Positions 48,124 through 57,173 of a stretch of DNA of 64,000 nt are shown here, piece by piece (positions within the stretch are counted from its first letter, which is position 1; each line of letters starts with the position of its first letter). The notes under the pieces are model-generated. The model saw nothing but the letters and a program-made list of their open reading frames with translations, made no database searches and had not been told where the DNA came from. Location of the stretch: assembly GCF_022811925.1 (NCBI RefSeq), contig NZ_CP065511.1, forward strand, positions 1 through 64,000, given 5' to 3'. The translations under genes and the position numbers were made by a program. Source of the stretch: Cytobacillus oceanisediminis. Lineage in GTDB: Bacteria > Bacillota > Bacilli > Bacillales > Cytobacillaceae.

Positions 48124-48216
48124 TGCGTTTGGAGTGAAAAAGTTCACAAACAAAAAGGTAAAAATATGGTATGTTCACATATTTATCACATTTAAATTTC
48201 GGATATCTATTGAAAA

Positions 48217-48241
48217 AGGAGCGAGTTTCTGCATCGCTCCT
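48217..48241 (-). terminator. Terminator of the subtilase gene
   Basis: AGGAGCGA (48217-48224) pairs perfectly with TCGCTCCT (48234-48241), followed by TTTTTCAAT on the minus strand. It insulates the atp promoter from upstream transcription. Confidence 0.88.
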
Positions 48242-48263
48242 GAAAACGCTTTATTTTTGTGTT

Positions 48264-50531
48264 TCACCTACTGAGTGTGCTCTTCTTATTTGCCGAAGGT
48301 TCCGGGTCCCCAAGCTGCCCATCCGGCCTCACAAATAAATAAGTTTCAATCCAATCTTCCTTGCCGGCTTTTTTGGCAAATACCTTTGCAAGGTACAGCC
48401 CTGGCCCTGGAAGCTTATTTGCAGGAATTTCCTGCAGCAGCTGTCCTTTGCCAGCATTTCTTTTCCAGTCCAGAAATCCCATGAACCGGAGGCTTTCCGA
48501 ATCAAACATGGCAATTCCGAACTCTTCTGCCCCGCCAGGAAGATACACTTCATAGCGATACGTGCCCGGCTTATCTCCTTTGCCCAGTCCGAATCCCATC
48601 ACCCTTGGATAATCCGGCTCCTCAAGCACATACAGATATGGAATCCAGATAGTTTCGGCACCTGCCTTCATCAGCAAGTACCCATCATGGATTTTTTTCT
48701 TTAAAAGAGTAGGGTCTGCAGACATTTTGATTTCCGCCTTTTTCTTTTCACCCGGTTTCAGTTGAAACGCCATAGGCATTTCCCAATTGATGCCTTGTTC
48801 TTTATAGGGTACGGAAAAGGAATAGGTCTGTGTTTTTTCACTTATATTTTCAACCGTTATAAAACTGCTGTGTTCATGCAGCCTGTCCGCGATCTGAAAT
48901 TTCCCAAACTGAAGTGAAGCCGGGAGGACAAGCGTTTCTGCTCTCAGCGCTTGATCAAGCTGGATTCTGCCTGCTCCCTGCTCATAAGTTCTATATGTTT
49001 GTCCTTCTGTATTCATAAGAAGCTTAGCGGTATTCATAAGTGCTGCCTTAATCTGTTCCGGCCCCCATTCGGGATGAGCCTGCTTCAGGATGGCACAGGC
49101 TCCTGCGACATGCGGAGCGGCCATGCTTGTACCCTGCAGCGGCAGGTAACCGCCAGGAATGGTGCTATTTATTGCGACTCCAGGTGCCACAACATCTGGT
49201 TTGATTTCCCATGTGGAGGTAACGGGCCCGCGGGAGCTAAAGTCAGCCAGGATATCCCTTTCTTCTATTATATTAGTCCGGGCAAGGAGTCTTCCTTCAT
49301 TAATAAGCTTCTTGAGCTCCTCTCCTTCTTCCTTTGATAACGCCGCAACCGGAATTGGAACTCCACTGTCCAGATTGCCAAAGAACCTGCCTTTTGTATT
49401 ATTAAAAATAATGATTCCCTCTGCTCCTGCTTCCATTGCATAGACTGCCTTATCAGTAAACGTTAGTTCACCTCTTTCCACTAATACCATTTTTCCTTCG
49501 GCATTCTTCAATTCTTCAGGATGACCAAGTCCTCCATCGATCATTTCATAGGATCGGTCAAATTCCCAATCCTTTGAACCCTGCAGCAAATCAAGACGAA
49601 TTTCCCGCCCGCCTATGCTCAAAAATGGCACCTTCATTGTTGGTGTAGAGGCTCCTACAGAAATGGCCTTCGACGCTGTGCCCGGTGATCCGACCGTCCA
49701 AATATTCGGGCCCGAATTGCCTGATGAAGTGACTGCCGTTATTCCCTTTTCAACTGCTTTATTCAGGGCCATGCTTATCGGAAGGTCAGGTCCGTTTACG
49801 TTATTTCCCAAGGAAAGGTTTAACACATCAACTTTATCCTTTATTGCCTGTTCAATGGCCGCTATCACCTGTTCTGTTGTTCCACTGCCGCCTGGTCCAA
49901 GAGCCCTGTATGCGATGATGGTTGCTTCGGGCGCGACCCCTTGAATTCTGCCATTTGCTGCAATGATTCCCGCGACGTGAGTGCCATGCAGTGTGCCTTG
50001 TCCCCCGGCAGCCTTTGTCTCCATCGGATCCTTATCATTATCCACCAGATCACGTCCGCCGCCATAGCTCCTTCGTAAGTCCGGATGATTATAATCGATG
50101 CCGGTATCAATTACGCCTACTTTCACACCCTTGCCTGTTAGGCGCTGATTATCTCTGTCATAATAGCCTCTGGCATTAATGCCGCCAATCAGCTTGATAT
50201 TGTCATCGGAATGAACATGATAGGTATTAACCTGTGAAACAGAAGATACTGACTCTATCTTTTGCAGGCTTTCCAATGCAGATTGCTTTCCTTTAACTGA
50301 AAAGCCGTTTAATGCTTGATTGAATGTATGCCTAATTTGCAGATCAGGATTGTGGTCTATCATTTTTTTAATTTCCTGTTCATTCTTCGCATCTTTTAGT
50401 ACTACGATAGCCACTTTTTCTATATCAGTTGACTCTTTCGGAATAGGAGGGTGTGAAAGTGTCCGGGCAGAAACAGGAGCTTGGCTCAAATACAAGAATA
50501 TTACTGTTATGATCAGCAAGAATTTTTTCAT
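48264..50531 (-). CDS. Secreted subtilisin-like serine protease, Vpr-like
   Basis: 755 residues. A signal peptide (about 1-22, cut near PVSA) precedes an inhibitor-like propeptide (about 35-110). The S8 catalytic triad is Asp142 (VIDTGID), His182 (HGTHVAG) and Ser469 (GTSMAAPHVAG), with the oxyanion Asn272 (SSGNSG). A protease-associated insertion (about 330-420) sits between His and Ser as in the minor extracellular protease Vpr. The C-terminal 230 residues are beta-rich and of unclear role. The start at 50531 (MKKFLL) follows GAGGGTGG; that site lies inside a hairpin with the upstream sequence. Confidence 0.93.
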   Translation of the reverse strand: MKKFLLIITVIFLYLSQAPVSARTLSHPPIPKESTDIEKVAIVVLKDAKNEQEIKKMIDHNPDLQIRHTFNQALNGFSVKGKQSALESLQKIESVSSVSQVNTYHVHSDDNIKLIGGINARGYYDRDNQRLTGKGVKVGVIDTGIDYNHPDLRRSYGGGRDLVDNDKDPMETKAAGGQGTLHGTHVAGIIAANGRIQGVAPEATIIAYRALGPGGSGTTEQVIAAIEQAIKDKVDVLNLSLGNNVNGPDLPISMALNKAVEKGITAVTSSGNSGPNIWTVGSPGTASKAISVGASTPTMKVPFLSIGGREIRLDLLQGSKDWEFDRSYEMIDGGLGHPEELKNAEGKMVLVERGELTFTDKAVYAMEAGAEGIIIFNNTKGRFFGNLDSGVPIPVAALSKEEGEELKKLINEGRLLARTNIIEERDILADFSSRGPVTSTWEIKPDVVAPGVAINSTIPGGYLPLQGTSMAAPHVAGACAILKQAHPEWGPEQIKAALMNTAKLLMNTEGQTYRTYEQGAGRIQLDQALRAETLVLPASLQFGKFQIADRLHEHSSFITVENISEKTQTYSFSVPYKEQGINWEMPMAFQLKPGEKKKAEIKMSADPTLLKKKIHDGYLLMKAGAETIWIPYLYVLEEPDYPRVMGFGLGKGDKPGTYRYEVYLPGGAEEFGIAMFDSESLRFMGFLDWKRNAGKGQLLQEIPANKLPGPGLYLAKVFAKKAGKEDWIETYLFVRPDGQLGDPEPSANKKSTLSR

Positions 50532-50538
50532 AAGAAAA

Positions 50539-50565
50539 CCCACCCTCTTTTTGTTTTAGGGTGGG
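50539..50565 (-). promoter_or_regulatory. Hairpin overlapping the subtilase ribosome binding site
   Basis: CCCACCCT (50539-50546) pairs perfectly with AGGGTGGG (50558-50565) around an 11-base loop. The 3' arm on the mRNA contains the GAGGGTGG binding site, and TTTTCTT follows, so the element can be read as a terminator of the upstream hydrolase gene or as a translational block. Confidence 0.75.
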
Positions 50566-50609
50566 CTGAATAGGTACCTTGTATGCGTAATTCGATATAA
50601 AATAAACGG

Positions 50610-51899
50610 CTAGTTCAAGGATTCATAAACAATATTAGCTACTTCTTTAGAAAGAGCGCCTGTGCTGCGGTATGATCCGCTTGGTAAAGGGCCATTGTTT
50701 TGTTTGTTCGTTAGCAGGATAATCTGAAGGTTTTCCTCTGGATCAATAATAACCTGTGTTCCAGTAAAACCAGTATGGCCAAAGGTTTTGTCAGAATACT
50801 GATCTCCCATGTACCAGCTTTTATTCAACTCCCAGCCATACCCCTGGCCAAAGCGCTTAGGAGAGGTAAAGGCATCAATCACTTCTTTTTCATACATTTG
50901 GGTTTTTCCATAAGTTCCGCCATTTAACATGGTCTGGCCCAATACGGCAAGGTCCCTTGCTGTTGAAAATAAACCGGCATGGCCTGCTATTCCTTTATTG
51001 CCATAGAAGCTATTCCCATCATTAACTTCTCCAACTAAGGTGTAATTTCTCCAGTATTTAAACATATCCGGGCTTTCTTCAACATAGTACCCGAAATTAG
51101 GGTCATCAATCATTTTATATTCATAAGGATTTCCCCAGGAAGTAGCCGCAATATTTTGCTTGAAATGTTCAGGAGGAGCAAACATCGTATCATGCATTTT
51201 TAACGGTTTATAAATATTTTCTTCTAAGAACTTATCCAATTTTTGTCCACTTATCTCTTCAATTAAAAAACCCAGCATCATAAAGCTAAAATCGCTATAT
51301 CTTCTGTCAGTGCCAGTCGGGTATTCAAGGGGCAGCTGGTTTATATAATTCAGTACCTCTTCCGAATTATCAGCATATAGGTATGTCGGCTTCCAAGGAG
51401 TCAATCCTGAGGTGTGTGTCAGCAAGTCAGCTACTGTAATATCTTCTTTTCCATGCTGAGCAAACTCAGGTATATATTCAGATACCTTGTCATTGACTGA
51501 AAGTTCACCGTCACTAACAAGTTTCATAATACCCTGAGTTGTTCCCATCACCTTCGTAACTGAAGCAAGATCGAAGATTGTTTTCTTTTTCATTTTTCGG
51601 GGATTACTGAGCAATTCCCCCATATCGTATTTTTGTGCATATCCATACGATTCCTCTTTGACAATCTTTCCATCCTTGGCCACGAGAACCACTGCACCGG
51701 GTGTAACACCATCCTCAATGGCATTCGTAATGGCTTTATCAATACCCTTCAATTTTTCAGGATCAAAGCCAGCTTTTTTCGGATGGGCATGACTTAATTT
51801 CTGTCCAGACCGTTCTTCGGCATTCACCATATTTCCAGAAAATACTGCAGAACTTAAGGATAATGCCAATACTATTAACAATAACTTTAACCTTTTCAA
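50610..51899 (-). CDS. Secreted beta-lactamase-fold serine hydrolase
   Basis: 429 residues. A signal peptide (LKRLKLLLIVLALSLSSAVFSGNMVNA) is followed by a class C beta-lactamase/PBP-like domain. The catalytic Ser-x-x-Lys is in FDLASVTKVMGTTQG, the Tyr-Ser-Asp element is RYSDFSFMMLG, and a His-Thr-Gly motif is in KTFGHTGFTGTQVIID. Likely a D-alanyl peptidase or esterase acting outside the cell, similar in type to B. subtilis YbbE. The start is a TTG at 51899 with GAAGGAG eight bases upstream; ATG and TTG codons further upstream lie before that site. Confidence 0.88.
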   Translation of the reverse strand: MKRLKLLLIVLALSLSSAVFSGNMVNAEERSGQKLSHAHPKKAGFDPEKLKGIDKAITNAIEDGVTPGAVVLVAKDGKIVKEESYGYAQKYDMGELLSNPRKMKKKTIFDLASVTKVMGTTQGIMKLVSDGELSVNDKVSEYIPEFAQHGKEDITVADLLTHTSGLTPWKPTYLYADNSEEVLNYINQLPLEYPTGTDRRYSDFSFMMLGFLIEEISGQKLDKFLEENIYKPLKMHDTMFAPPEHFKQNIAATSWGNPYEYKMIDDPNFGYYVEESPDMFKYWRNYTLVGEVNDGNSFYGNKGIAGHAGLFSTARDLAVLGQTMLNGGTYGKTQMYEKEVIDAFTSPKRFGQGYGWELNKSWYMGDQYSDKTFGHTGFTGTQVIIDPEENLQIILLTNKQNNGPLPSGSYRSTGALSKEVANIVYESLN

Positions 51900-52027
51900 A
51901 TTTTCATCTCCTTCATACATCAACCAATATACAATATTCTGTATAATTAATACTATCTATCTTTCGCTAGATTATCAATATAGTTTTTAGTATTTTCAGA
52001 AAATAGTACTTTTAGATTATAATGAAG

Positions 52028-52056
52028 AAAAAAAGCCATCAAATTAATGATGGCTT
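52028..52056 (-). terminator. Terminator of the 79-residue membrane protein gene
   Basis: AAGCCATCA (52033-52041) pairs perfectly with TGATGGCTT (52048-52056) around AATTAA, followed by a T-run on the minus strand. Confidence 0.88.
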
Positions 52057-52070
52057 ACTCCCTTTATGTA

Positions 52071-52310
52071 TTAAAACAGCTGATTCGGTTCAAGTTTTCC
52101 TTTTTGAATTAAACGGTCCCGCTTCTTATCTCTCCACATATCCGTTATGGTCGCGGCTATTAATAATACTGTAAGCAGGATTCCTTTTCCTTCTGCCAGT
52201 TTAAATACCATGGCGATGACACCTTCGGACATGAAGGTACTCATTAATGAACCCAGCAACATGATGATCCAGACAATTAATGCTCCTTCTAATACGGCTA
52301 ATGCTCTCAT
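52071..52310 (-). CDS. Small membrane protein, unknown function
   Basis: 79 residues, not recognised. Two hydrophobic segments (about 3-32, with an embedded GSLMSTF, and 44-55) are followed by a basic tail DMWRDKKRDRLIQKGKLEP. CTGGAGGT lies eight bases before the ATG and a terminator follows, so it is probably a real single-gene unit. It lies downstream of the MerR-HTH gene on the same strand and could share its transcript. Confidence 0.65.
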   Translation of the reverse strand: MRALAVLEGALIVWIIMLLGSLMSTFMSEGVIAMVFKLAEGKGILLTVLLIAATITDMWRDKKRDRLIQKGKLEPNQLF

Positions 52311-52397
52311 TTATTCGACCTCCAGGTATTTAAAATCATTATGCCATTACCCTGAAGACAGCAGTCTAAACGTAATTCTTGCAATTCGGGCATTCCT

Positions 52398-53048
52398 TTA
52401 CTTTCCAAATATCTTCTGCCAGATGCTTTTGCTTTTTTCAACTTCCAGTGCGCCGGCTACTTCTTCGACAGACCTTTGTGTTGCCATCAGCTTTTCATAG
52501 AGTGAAGTGACTTTTTCGCTCTCTTTTTCATATCCCTGTTCCTGCGCCATTCTTAAATCTTCAATTGTTTGTTTAAGCTCCTGCAATTCATGAATCAGCT
52601 GTTTGTTTTGCTCTCTGATTTTATTCTGGGTAAGACGGGACTGTTCATTTTGCTGAACGAGAAAGCTGACCAGCTTTTTCATATCTGTCAGTTCTGAATT
52701 CACATTCACCAGTGAGGTGGTGCTGCTTTCTTCGTCATCTTCCACTGTAATGATGACTGGGATGCCTGCATCCTCAAGCTTTGCTGTGACTTCCTCTTTT
52801 TTTAACCCATCTGAATACAATTTCCGGATGAATTTAAGCTTTTCGATTTCGGAAACCTGAATTTTATAGCGATTGTGTTCTTTCCGATAATTTATGTATT
52901 CTGCATGCTCCTGCAAATAACGCTTCAAGCTATTCTCAGGTATGTCCGGAAGCGCCTCTTTAAGCTCCTTCATTGTCAAATACTGATTTGCCAACGTCCT
53001 CAGCACCTTTCTTGGTATCTTGCCGATCACCCAGCCGCTGCTGGGCAT
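52398..53048 (-). CDS. MerR-type HTH/coiled-coil protein (DUF3967-like)
   Basis: 216 residues. The N-terminal 75 residues look like a MerR-type winged helix (YLTMKELKEALPDIPENSLKRYLQEH...YKIQVSEIEKLKFIRKLYSDGLKKEEVTAKL). Residues about 115-205 form a long charged coiled coil (ELTDMKKLVSFLVQQNEQSRLTQNK...). The layout recalls RacA and DUF3967 proteins that bind DNA and oligomerise. The ribosome binding site at the ATG (53048) is weak, so a later start is possible. Its upstream region carries repeated CAACCATGA-type boxes that might be its own targets; this is inference. Confidence 0.72.
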   Translation of the reverse strand: MPSSGWVIGKIPRKVLRTLANQYLTMKELKEALPDIPENSLKRYLQEHAEYINYRKEHNRYKIQVSEIEKLKFIRKLYSDGLKKEEVTAKLEDAGIPVIITVEDDEESSTTSLVNVNSELTDMKKLVSFLVQQNEQSRLTQNKIREQNKQLIHELQELKQTIEDLRMAQEQGYEKESEKVTSLYEKLMATQRSVEEVAGALEVEKSKSIWQKIFGK

Positions 53049-53360
53049 TACCCATGACTAACCACCTAACCGCCAACAAAACCACCATCAACATTTTTGG
53101 AGTGAATACTCCAACCATGAAGTCATTTCTGCCGCCATTTCTTCAACCATGACCAAACCAATTAAACACACTAAAAAACTGATATATCAACATTTTATAA
53201 ATAACCATACAACCACCAGCATGTTAATCACTTATATTTCAGCGTGAATTCTACTTCCATTTCTTCTATACTCTATCATAACTTTTCCAGCTTTGCGGGG
53301 AAAGAGACTTTTAACATAAATATTGATTAATACTATAAAGAATCCTCTTCTCATCATCAC

Positions 53361-53387
53361 CCACTCAACCACCAACATATCAACCAT
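53361..53387 (+). repeat. 27-bp dispersed motif, copy 2
   Basis: CCACTCAACCACCAACATAT followed by CAACCAT, identical to 38902-38928 at 25 of 27 positions. It lies between the MerR-HTH gene and the mnaA terminator, 14 kb from the first copy. Confidence 0.7.
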
Positions 53388-53443
53388 GTTATTTTCTAGT
53401 AATCTGACACTCTTCTCCCCTCCCCTTTTTAGAAAAGTAAAGA

Positions 53444-53477
53444 AAAATGCACCTCCTTTTAAGAGAGGTGCATTTTT
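53444..53477 (-). terminator. Terminator of mnaA
   Basis: AATGCACCTC pairs with GAGGTGCATT around CTTTTAAGA, followed by a T-run on the minus strand and abutting the mnaA stop codon. Confidence 0.88.
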
Positions 53478-54629
53478 TTAGTTTTGCGGTTTATATTCTT
53501 CCGGACGATCATTCGTCTGTTGAAAATAGTAGCGGATCGCTTCGCAAATTCTCCTGGAGGCATTTCCGTCTCCATATGGATTTACGGCTTTTGCCATTTT
53601 TTCATAAGCTGCCCGGTTAGTCAGAAGTTCAGTTGCCAGTTCGTAAATTGGCTGTTCCTCAATGCCGGCAAGCTTAAGGGTCCCTGCTTCAATTCCTTCT
53701 GGCCTTTCCGTTGTATCACGGAGGACAAGTACAGGCACACCAAGGGATGGTGCTTCTTCCTGGACTCCACCCGAATCTGTCAGAATCAGATGAGCTCTTG
53801 AAGCAAAGTTATGGAAATCAATGACGTCAAGCGGTTCAATCAAATGAATCCGGCTATCGCTGCCAAGGATTTCTGATGCAATTTCCCGTACAGCCGGGTT
53901 CAGGTGAACTGGATATACGACTTGGATATCTTTCTGTTCTTCAACCAGTCTTTTAATAGCCTTGAAAATATTCCGCATCGGCTCGCCCAGGTTTTCACGG
54001 CGGTGTGCAGTCAGAAGCACAAGGCGATCATCGCCGATCTTCTCAAGGACTTCATGGTGATACGTGTCTTTAACAGTCGTTTTAAGTGCATCGATTGCCG
54101 TGTTTCCAGTGATGAAAATACTATCGTTCTTTTTATTTTCTTTTAAGAGATTTTCCGCTGACTTCGATGTTGGCGAGAAATGCAGATCGGCCATGACACC
54201 TGTAAGCTGGCGGTTCATTTCCTCAGGGAATGGGGAGTATTTATTCCATGTGCGCAGTCCCGCCTCTACATGACCGAATACAATCTGGTTATAGAAAGCG
54301 GCAAGGCTTGCAATAAACGTTGTAGTGGTATCTCCATGAACAAGCACGATATCCGGCTTTACTTCCTTCATAATTTTATCAAGGCCTTCAAGTCCCCGTG
54401 TTGTCACATCCACCAGTGTCTGGCGGTCTTTCATGATATTCAGGTCAAAATCTGGTGTGACCTTAAAAATATTTAATACTTGATCCAGCATTTCGCGATG
54501 CTGTGCCGTTACGGTCACAATCGATTCAAAATGCTCAGGGTGTTTTTGAAGTTCAAGAACAAGTGGCGCCATTTTAATGGCTTCCGGCCTTGTTCCGAAA
54601 ATCGTCATAACTTTTATTGAGGAAAACAT
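53478..54629 (-). CDS. mnaA: UDP-N-acetylglucosamine 2-epimerase (non-hydrolysing)
   Basis: 383 residues. Family features are KVMTIFGTRPEAIKMAPLVLEL at the N terminus, LVHGDTTTTFIASLAAFYN, the HRRENLGEPMRNIF segment and DSGGVQEEAPSLGVPVLVLRDTTERPEG near the C terminus. It interconverts UDP-GlcNAc and UDP-ManNAc for teichoic acid linkage units. The start at 54629 follows GGGGAGGTG six bases upstream. It lies downstream of upp; in B. subtilis mnaA is elsewhere, while many other bacilli have it next to upp, as here. Confidence 0.95.
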   Translation of the reverse strand: MFSSIKVMTIFGTRPEAIKMAPLVLELQKHPEHFESIVTVTAQHREMLDQVLNIFKVTPDFDLNIMKDRQTLVDVTTRGLEGLDKIMKEVKPDIVLVHGDTTTTFIASLAAFYNQIVFGHVEAGLRTWNKYSPFPEEMNRQLTGVMADLHFSPTSKSAENLLKENKKNDSIFITGNTAIDALKTTVKDTYHHEVLEKIGDDRLVLLTAHRRENLGEPMRNIFKAIKRLVEEQKDIQVVYPVHLNPAVREIASEILGSDSRIHLIEPLDVIDFHNFASRAHLILTDSGGVQEEAPSLGVPVLVLRDTTERPEGIEAGTLKLAGIEEQPIYELATELLTNRAAYEKMAKAVNPYGDGNASRRICEAIRYYFQQTNDRPEEYKPQN

Positions 54630-54714
54630 TTGAAGCACCTCCCCTAACATAGAGATAACATTCCTGTTATCTTTCTATGAATTAAAAAGGGAAAGGTGCT
54701 TCAAGCTGCTTTAT

Positions 54715-55344
54715 TTATTTCGTTCCGAATAAACGGTCGCCTGCATCGCCGAGACCAGGGACAATATAGCCTTTTTCGTTCAATTTTTCGTCTAATGCTG
54801 CGATATAGATATCAACGTCAGGGTGAGCTTCTTGTACAGCTTCTACCCCTTCAGGAGCGGCAATCAGGCACATGAATTTAATATTTTTGCCTCCGCGCTT
54901 TTTAAGAGAGTGAATGGCTTCAATTGCGGAACCGCCAGTTGCAAGCATTGGGTCAACCACGATGAAATCTCTTTCTTCCACATCACTAGGAAGTTTTACA
55001 TAGTATTCAACCGGCTGCAGTGTTTCCGGGTCGCGGTATAAACCGATATGGCCCACTTTTGCAGCTGGAATCAGCTTCAGGATGCCGTCAACCATTCCAA
55101 TTCCCGCACGCAGAATAGGGATAATTCCTATCTTCTTACCTGCTAGTACGTTGGACTTCATCGTGCTGACCGGTGTTTCAATTGTAATTTCTTCTAAAGG
55201 CATATCACGGGTGATTTCGAATGCCATAAGTGTTGCCACTTCATCGACAAGCTCACGGAATTCCTTTGTGCCCGTACTTTTTTCACGAATGTATGTAAGC
55301 TTATGCTGAATTAATGGATGATCAAAAACGTAAACCTTTGCCAT
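54715..55344 (-). CDS. upp: Uracil phosphoribosyltransferase
   Basis: 209 residues, the B. subtilis length. The PRPP loop [21 protein letters not shown] and the uracil-binding end [18 protein letters not shown] are intact. It salvages uracil to UMP in the cytoplasm. The ATG at 55344 follows AAAAGGAGAG. It lies between glyA and mnaA, matching the conserved glyA-upp order. Confidence 0.98.
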   Translation of the reverse strand: MAKVYVFDHPLIQHKLTYIREKSTGTKEFRELVDEVATLMAFEITRDMPLEEITIETPVSTMKSNVLAGKKIGIIPILRAGIGMVDGILKLIPAAKVGHIGLYRDPETLQPVEYYVKLPSDVEERDFIVVDPMLATGGSAIEAIHSLKKRGGKNIKFMCLIAAPEGVEAVQEAHPDVDIYIAALDEKLNEKGYIVPGLGDAGDRLFGTK

Positions 55345-55462
55345 GATTATCTCTCCTTTTTAATATGCTGATTAGTCGAACCACACTTCGTCTAATTTTA
55401 CAGAAAAACAGTTCCATCGGCAACTATGATTCGCTTTTGTAAAAGAAAAGTCATTTTTGCAT

Positions 55463-55492
55463 GGAAAAGCCGGTCCCTTGCTGAGACCGGCT
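55463..55492 (-). terminator. Terminator of glyA
   Basis: AGCCGGTC (55468-55475) pairs perfectly with GACCGGCT (55485-55492), followed by TTTTCC on the minus strand, just after the glyA stop codon. Confidence 0.82.
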
Positions 55493-55498
55493 GATTGA

Positions 55499-56740
55499 TT
55501 AATATTCAGGGTATAAAGTGAAGCTGCCTGTTAAGGCTTCGACGCGCTGAGCCGCTTCTTGAAGCTTCCCTTCATCTTCATGATTTTTAAGTGTGAAGGC
55601 AATGATGGATGCAATTTCCTGCATTTCTTTTTCGCCAAATCCGCGGGACGTAACGGCCGCTGTACCGATGCGGATGCCGCTTGTCACGAATGGGCTTTCC
55701 GGATCGAAAGGAATCGTGTTTTTGTTGACTGTAATGCCGACCTCATCAAGTACTTTCTCAGCTACTTTCCCTGTTAAGCCAAGGGAACGGAGGTCAACTA
55801 ACAGCAAGTGGTTGTCTGTGCCTGCAGATACAAGGTCAATTCCTTCAGCCTGCAATGCTTCAGCCAGCTTTTTGGCATTAGAAATAATATTGCCTGCATA
55901 TGTTTTGAATTCTTCCTGAAGCGCTTCGCCGAAGGCAACCGCTTTTGCCGCAATAACGTGCATTAAAGGACCGCCCTGGATTCCAGGGAAAATGGATTTA
56001 TCAATTTTCTTCGCATATTCTTCTTTGCAGAGGATCATGCCGCCGCGCGGTCCGCGCAATGTCTTGTGCGTAGTAGTTGTAACAAAGTCCGCGAACGGAA
56101 CCGGATTCTGATGAAGCCCAGCAGCCACAAGGCCTGCAATATGAGCCATATCAACCATCAGCATGGCACCGACTTCATCGGCAATTTCACGGAAACGTTT
56201 GAAGTCAATTTCACGCGGATAGGCGCTTGCACCCGCTACAATTAGTTTCGGCTTATGCTGACGGGCCTTTTCAAGCACATCATCATAATTGATGCGATGT
56301 GTTTCTTTATCCACGCCATATTCGACGAAATTGTACTGCACGCCGCTAAAGTTAACAGGGCTGCCGTGAGTTAAATGTCCGCCATGGGATAGATTCATGC
56401 CAAGAACAGTGTCTCCCTGCTCCAGGACAGTGAAGTATACAGCCATATTTGCCTGTGCTCCTGAATGCGGCTGCACGTTCACATGCTCTGCTCCGAAAAT
56501 TTCTTTCGCACGATCACGGGCTAAATCTTCGACTACATCCACATGTTCACATCCGCCATAATAGCGTCGGCCTGGATAGCCTTCAGCATACTTGTTTGTT
56601 AAAACAGAACCCTGTGCTTCCATTACCGCTTCACTGACAAAGTTTTCAGAAGCGATTAATTCAATCTTTGATCTCTGGCGTCCTAATTCTTCCTGAATCG
56701 ACTTGAAAACCTGCTCATCCTGCTGTGCTAAATGCTTCAT
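55499..56740 (-). CDS. glyA: Serine hydroxymethyltransferase
   Basis: 413 residues. It converts serine and tetrahydrofolate to glycine and methylene-tetrahydrofolate using PLP. The PLP lysine is in [36 protein letters not shown] and [15 protein letters not shown] are standard family blocks. The start at 56740 (MKHLAQQD) follows GGGAGG; the frame extends nine codons further upstream without a site. Confidence 0.98.
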   Translation of the reverse strand: MKHLAQQDEQVFKSIQEELGRQRSKIELIASENFVSEAVMEAQGSVLTNKYAEGYPGRRYYGGCEHVDVVEDLARDRAKEIFGAEHVNVQPHSGAQANMAVYFTVLEQGDTVLGMNLSHGGHLTHGSPVNFSGVQYNFVEYGVDKETHRINYDDVLEKARQHKPKLIVAGASAYPREIDFKRFREIADEVGAMLMVDMAHIAGLVAAGLHQNPVPFADFVTTTTHKTLRGPRGGMILCKEEYAKKIDKSIFPGIQGGPLMHVIAAKAVAFGEALQEEFKTYAGNIISNAKKLAEALQAEGIDLVSAGTDNHLLLVDLRSLGLTGKVAEKVLDEVGITVNKNTIPFDPESPFVTSGIRIGTAAVTSRGFGEKEMQEIASIIAFTLKNHEDEGKLQEAAQRVEALTGSFTLYPEY

Positions 56741-56855
56741 AAGAATCCTCCCTTTTCTCCAACACACTTTTAATAAAGGAAAGCTTTGTAAAGGCTCTCC
56801 ATTTTTCGATCTTTTCGTGAAAATTCTTTTCTATTTTAGCATGTTTTACGAAAAA

Positions 56856-56904
56856 GTGACAGGCACCTATACAAGTTTGATGGAGTGGGGTAGGTGCCTG
56901 TCAC
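56856..56904 (+). repeat. GTGACAGGCACC inverted repeat
   Basis: GTGACAGGCACCTA (56856-56869) pairs perfectly with TAGGTGCCTGTCAC (56891-56904) around a 21-base loop. This motif recurs in intergenic regions of many Bacillaceae as I recall, and has REP-like form. T-runs are short. Confidence 0.8.
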
Positions 56905-56930
56905 AAAAATTAGTTTTGATAGCATGGGTG

Positions 56931-57025
56931 GTTCGGACTGATACTCTTGGATTTCCGCTTATCCTGTCCGAATCAGCTTCGGGTTCGGACTCGTGGTACA
57001 GGAATTCCCCTTTTGCTGTCCGAAT
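56931..57025 (+). repeat. Two 43-bp tandem units with GTTCGGAC/GTCCGAA ends
   Basis: Unit 1 at 56931-56973 and unit 2 at 56983-57025 each begin GTTCGGAC and end GTCCGAAT, so each is an inverted repeat, at a 52-bp period. The interiors differ but share a pyrimidine-rich CC(G/C)CTTxT segment. Confidence 0.75.
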
Positions 57026-57173
57026 AGGTGGCTGGTGTGGCGAAACTGAACAAGAACTTGAGAATTTAATAGGAATGAATAAAGCCCCAATCGCTAGGCA
57101 ATTGGGGCAGCAAATTGATAGGTTATTATCTAAGTTTTTCCCACAAAACTGATCCGCTTTACTTGACCTTTCA

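Larger units (their letters stand above)
53049..53477. other. Repeat-rich region upstream of the MerR-HTH gene
   Basis: About 430 bases without a gene. It carries CAACCATGA at 53112-53120 and 53144-53152, CAACCATG at 53381-53388, related CAACCACC boxes near 53210 and 53369, and three ATCAACAT/CAACAT motifs. It ends with the mnaA terminator. Confidence 0.65.
56741..57173. other. Repeat-bearing region between ywlG and glyA
   Basis: About 430 bases. A minus-strand open frame at 56867-57229 consists of repeat sequence and the end of ywlG out of frame, so I do not call it a gene. The region contains the GTGACAGGCACC inverted repeat and two 43-bp tandem units, and the glyA promoter must lie between 56760 and 56860. 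Confidence 0.65.

Noticed and set aside
56741..56860. PurR boxes upstream of glyA
   Set aside because: AT-rich TTTTCGTAAAAC and TTTTCACGAAAAG palindromes are present, but neither matches the PurR box well enough to claim.
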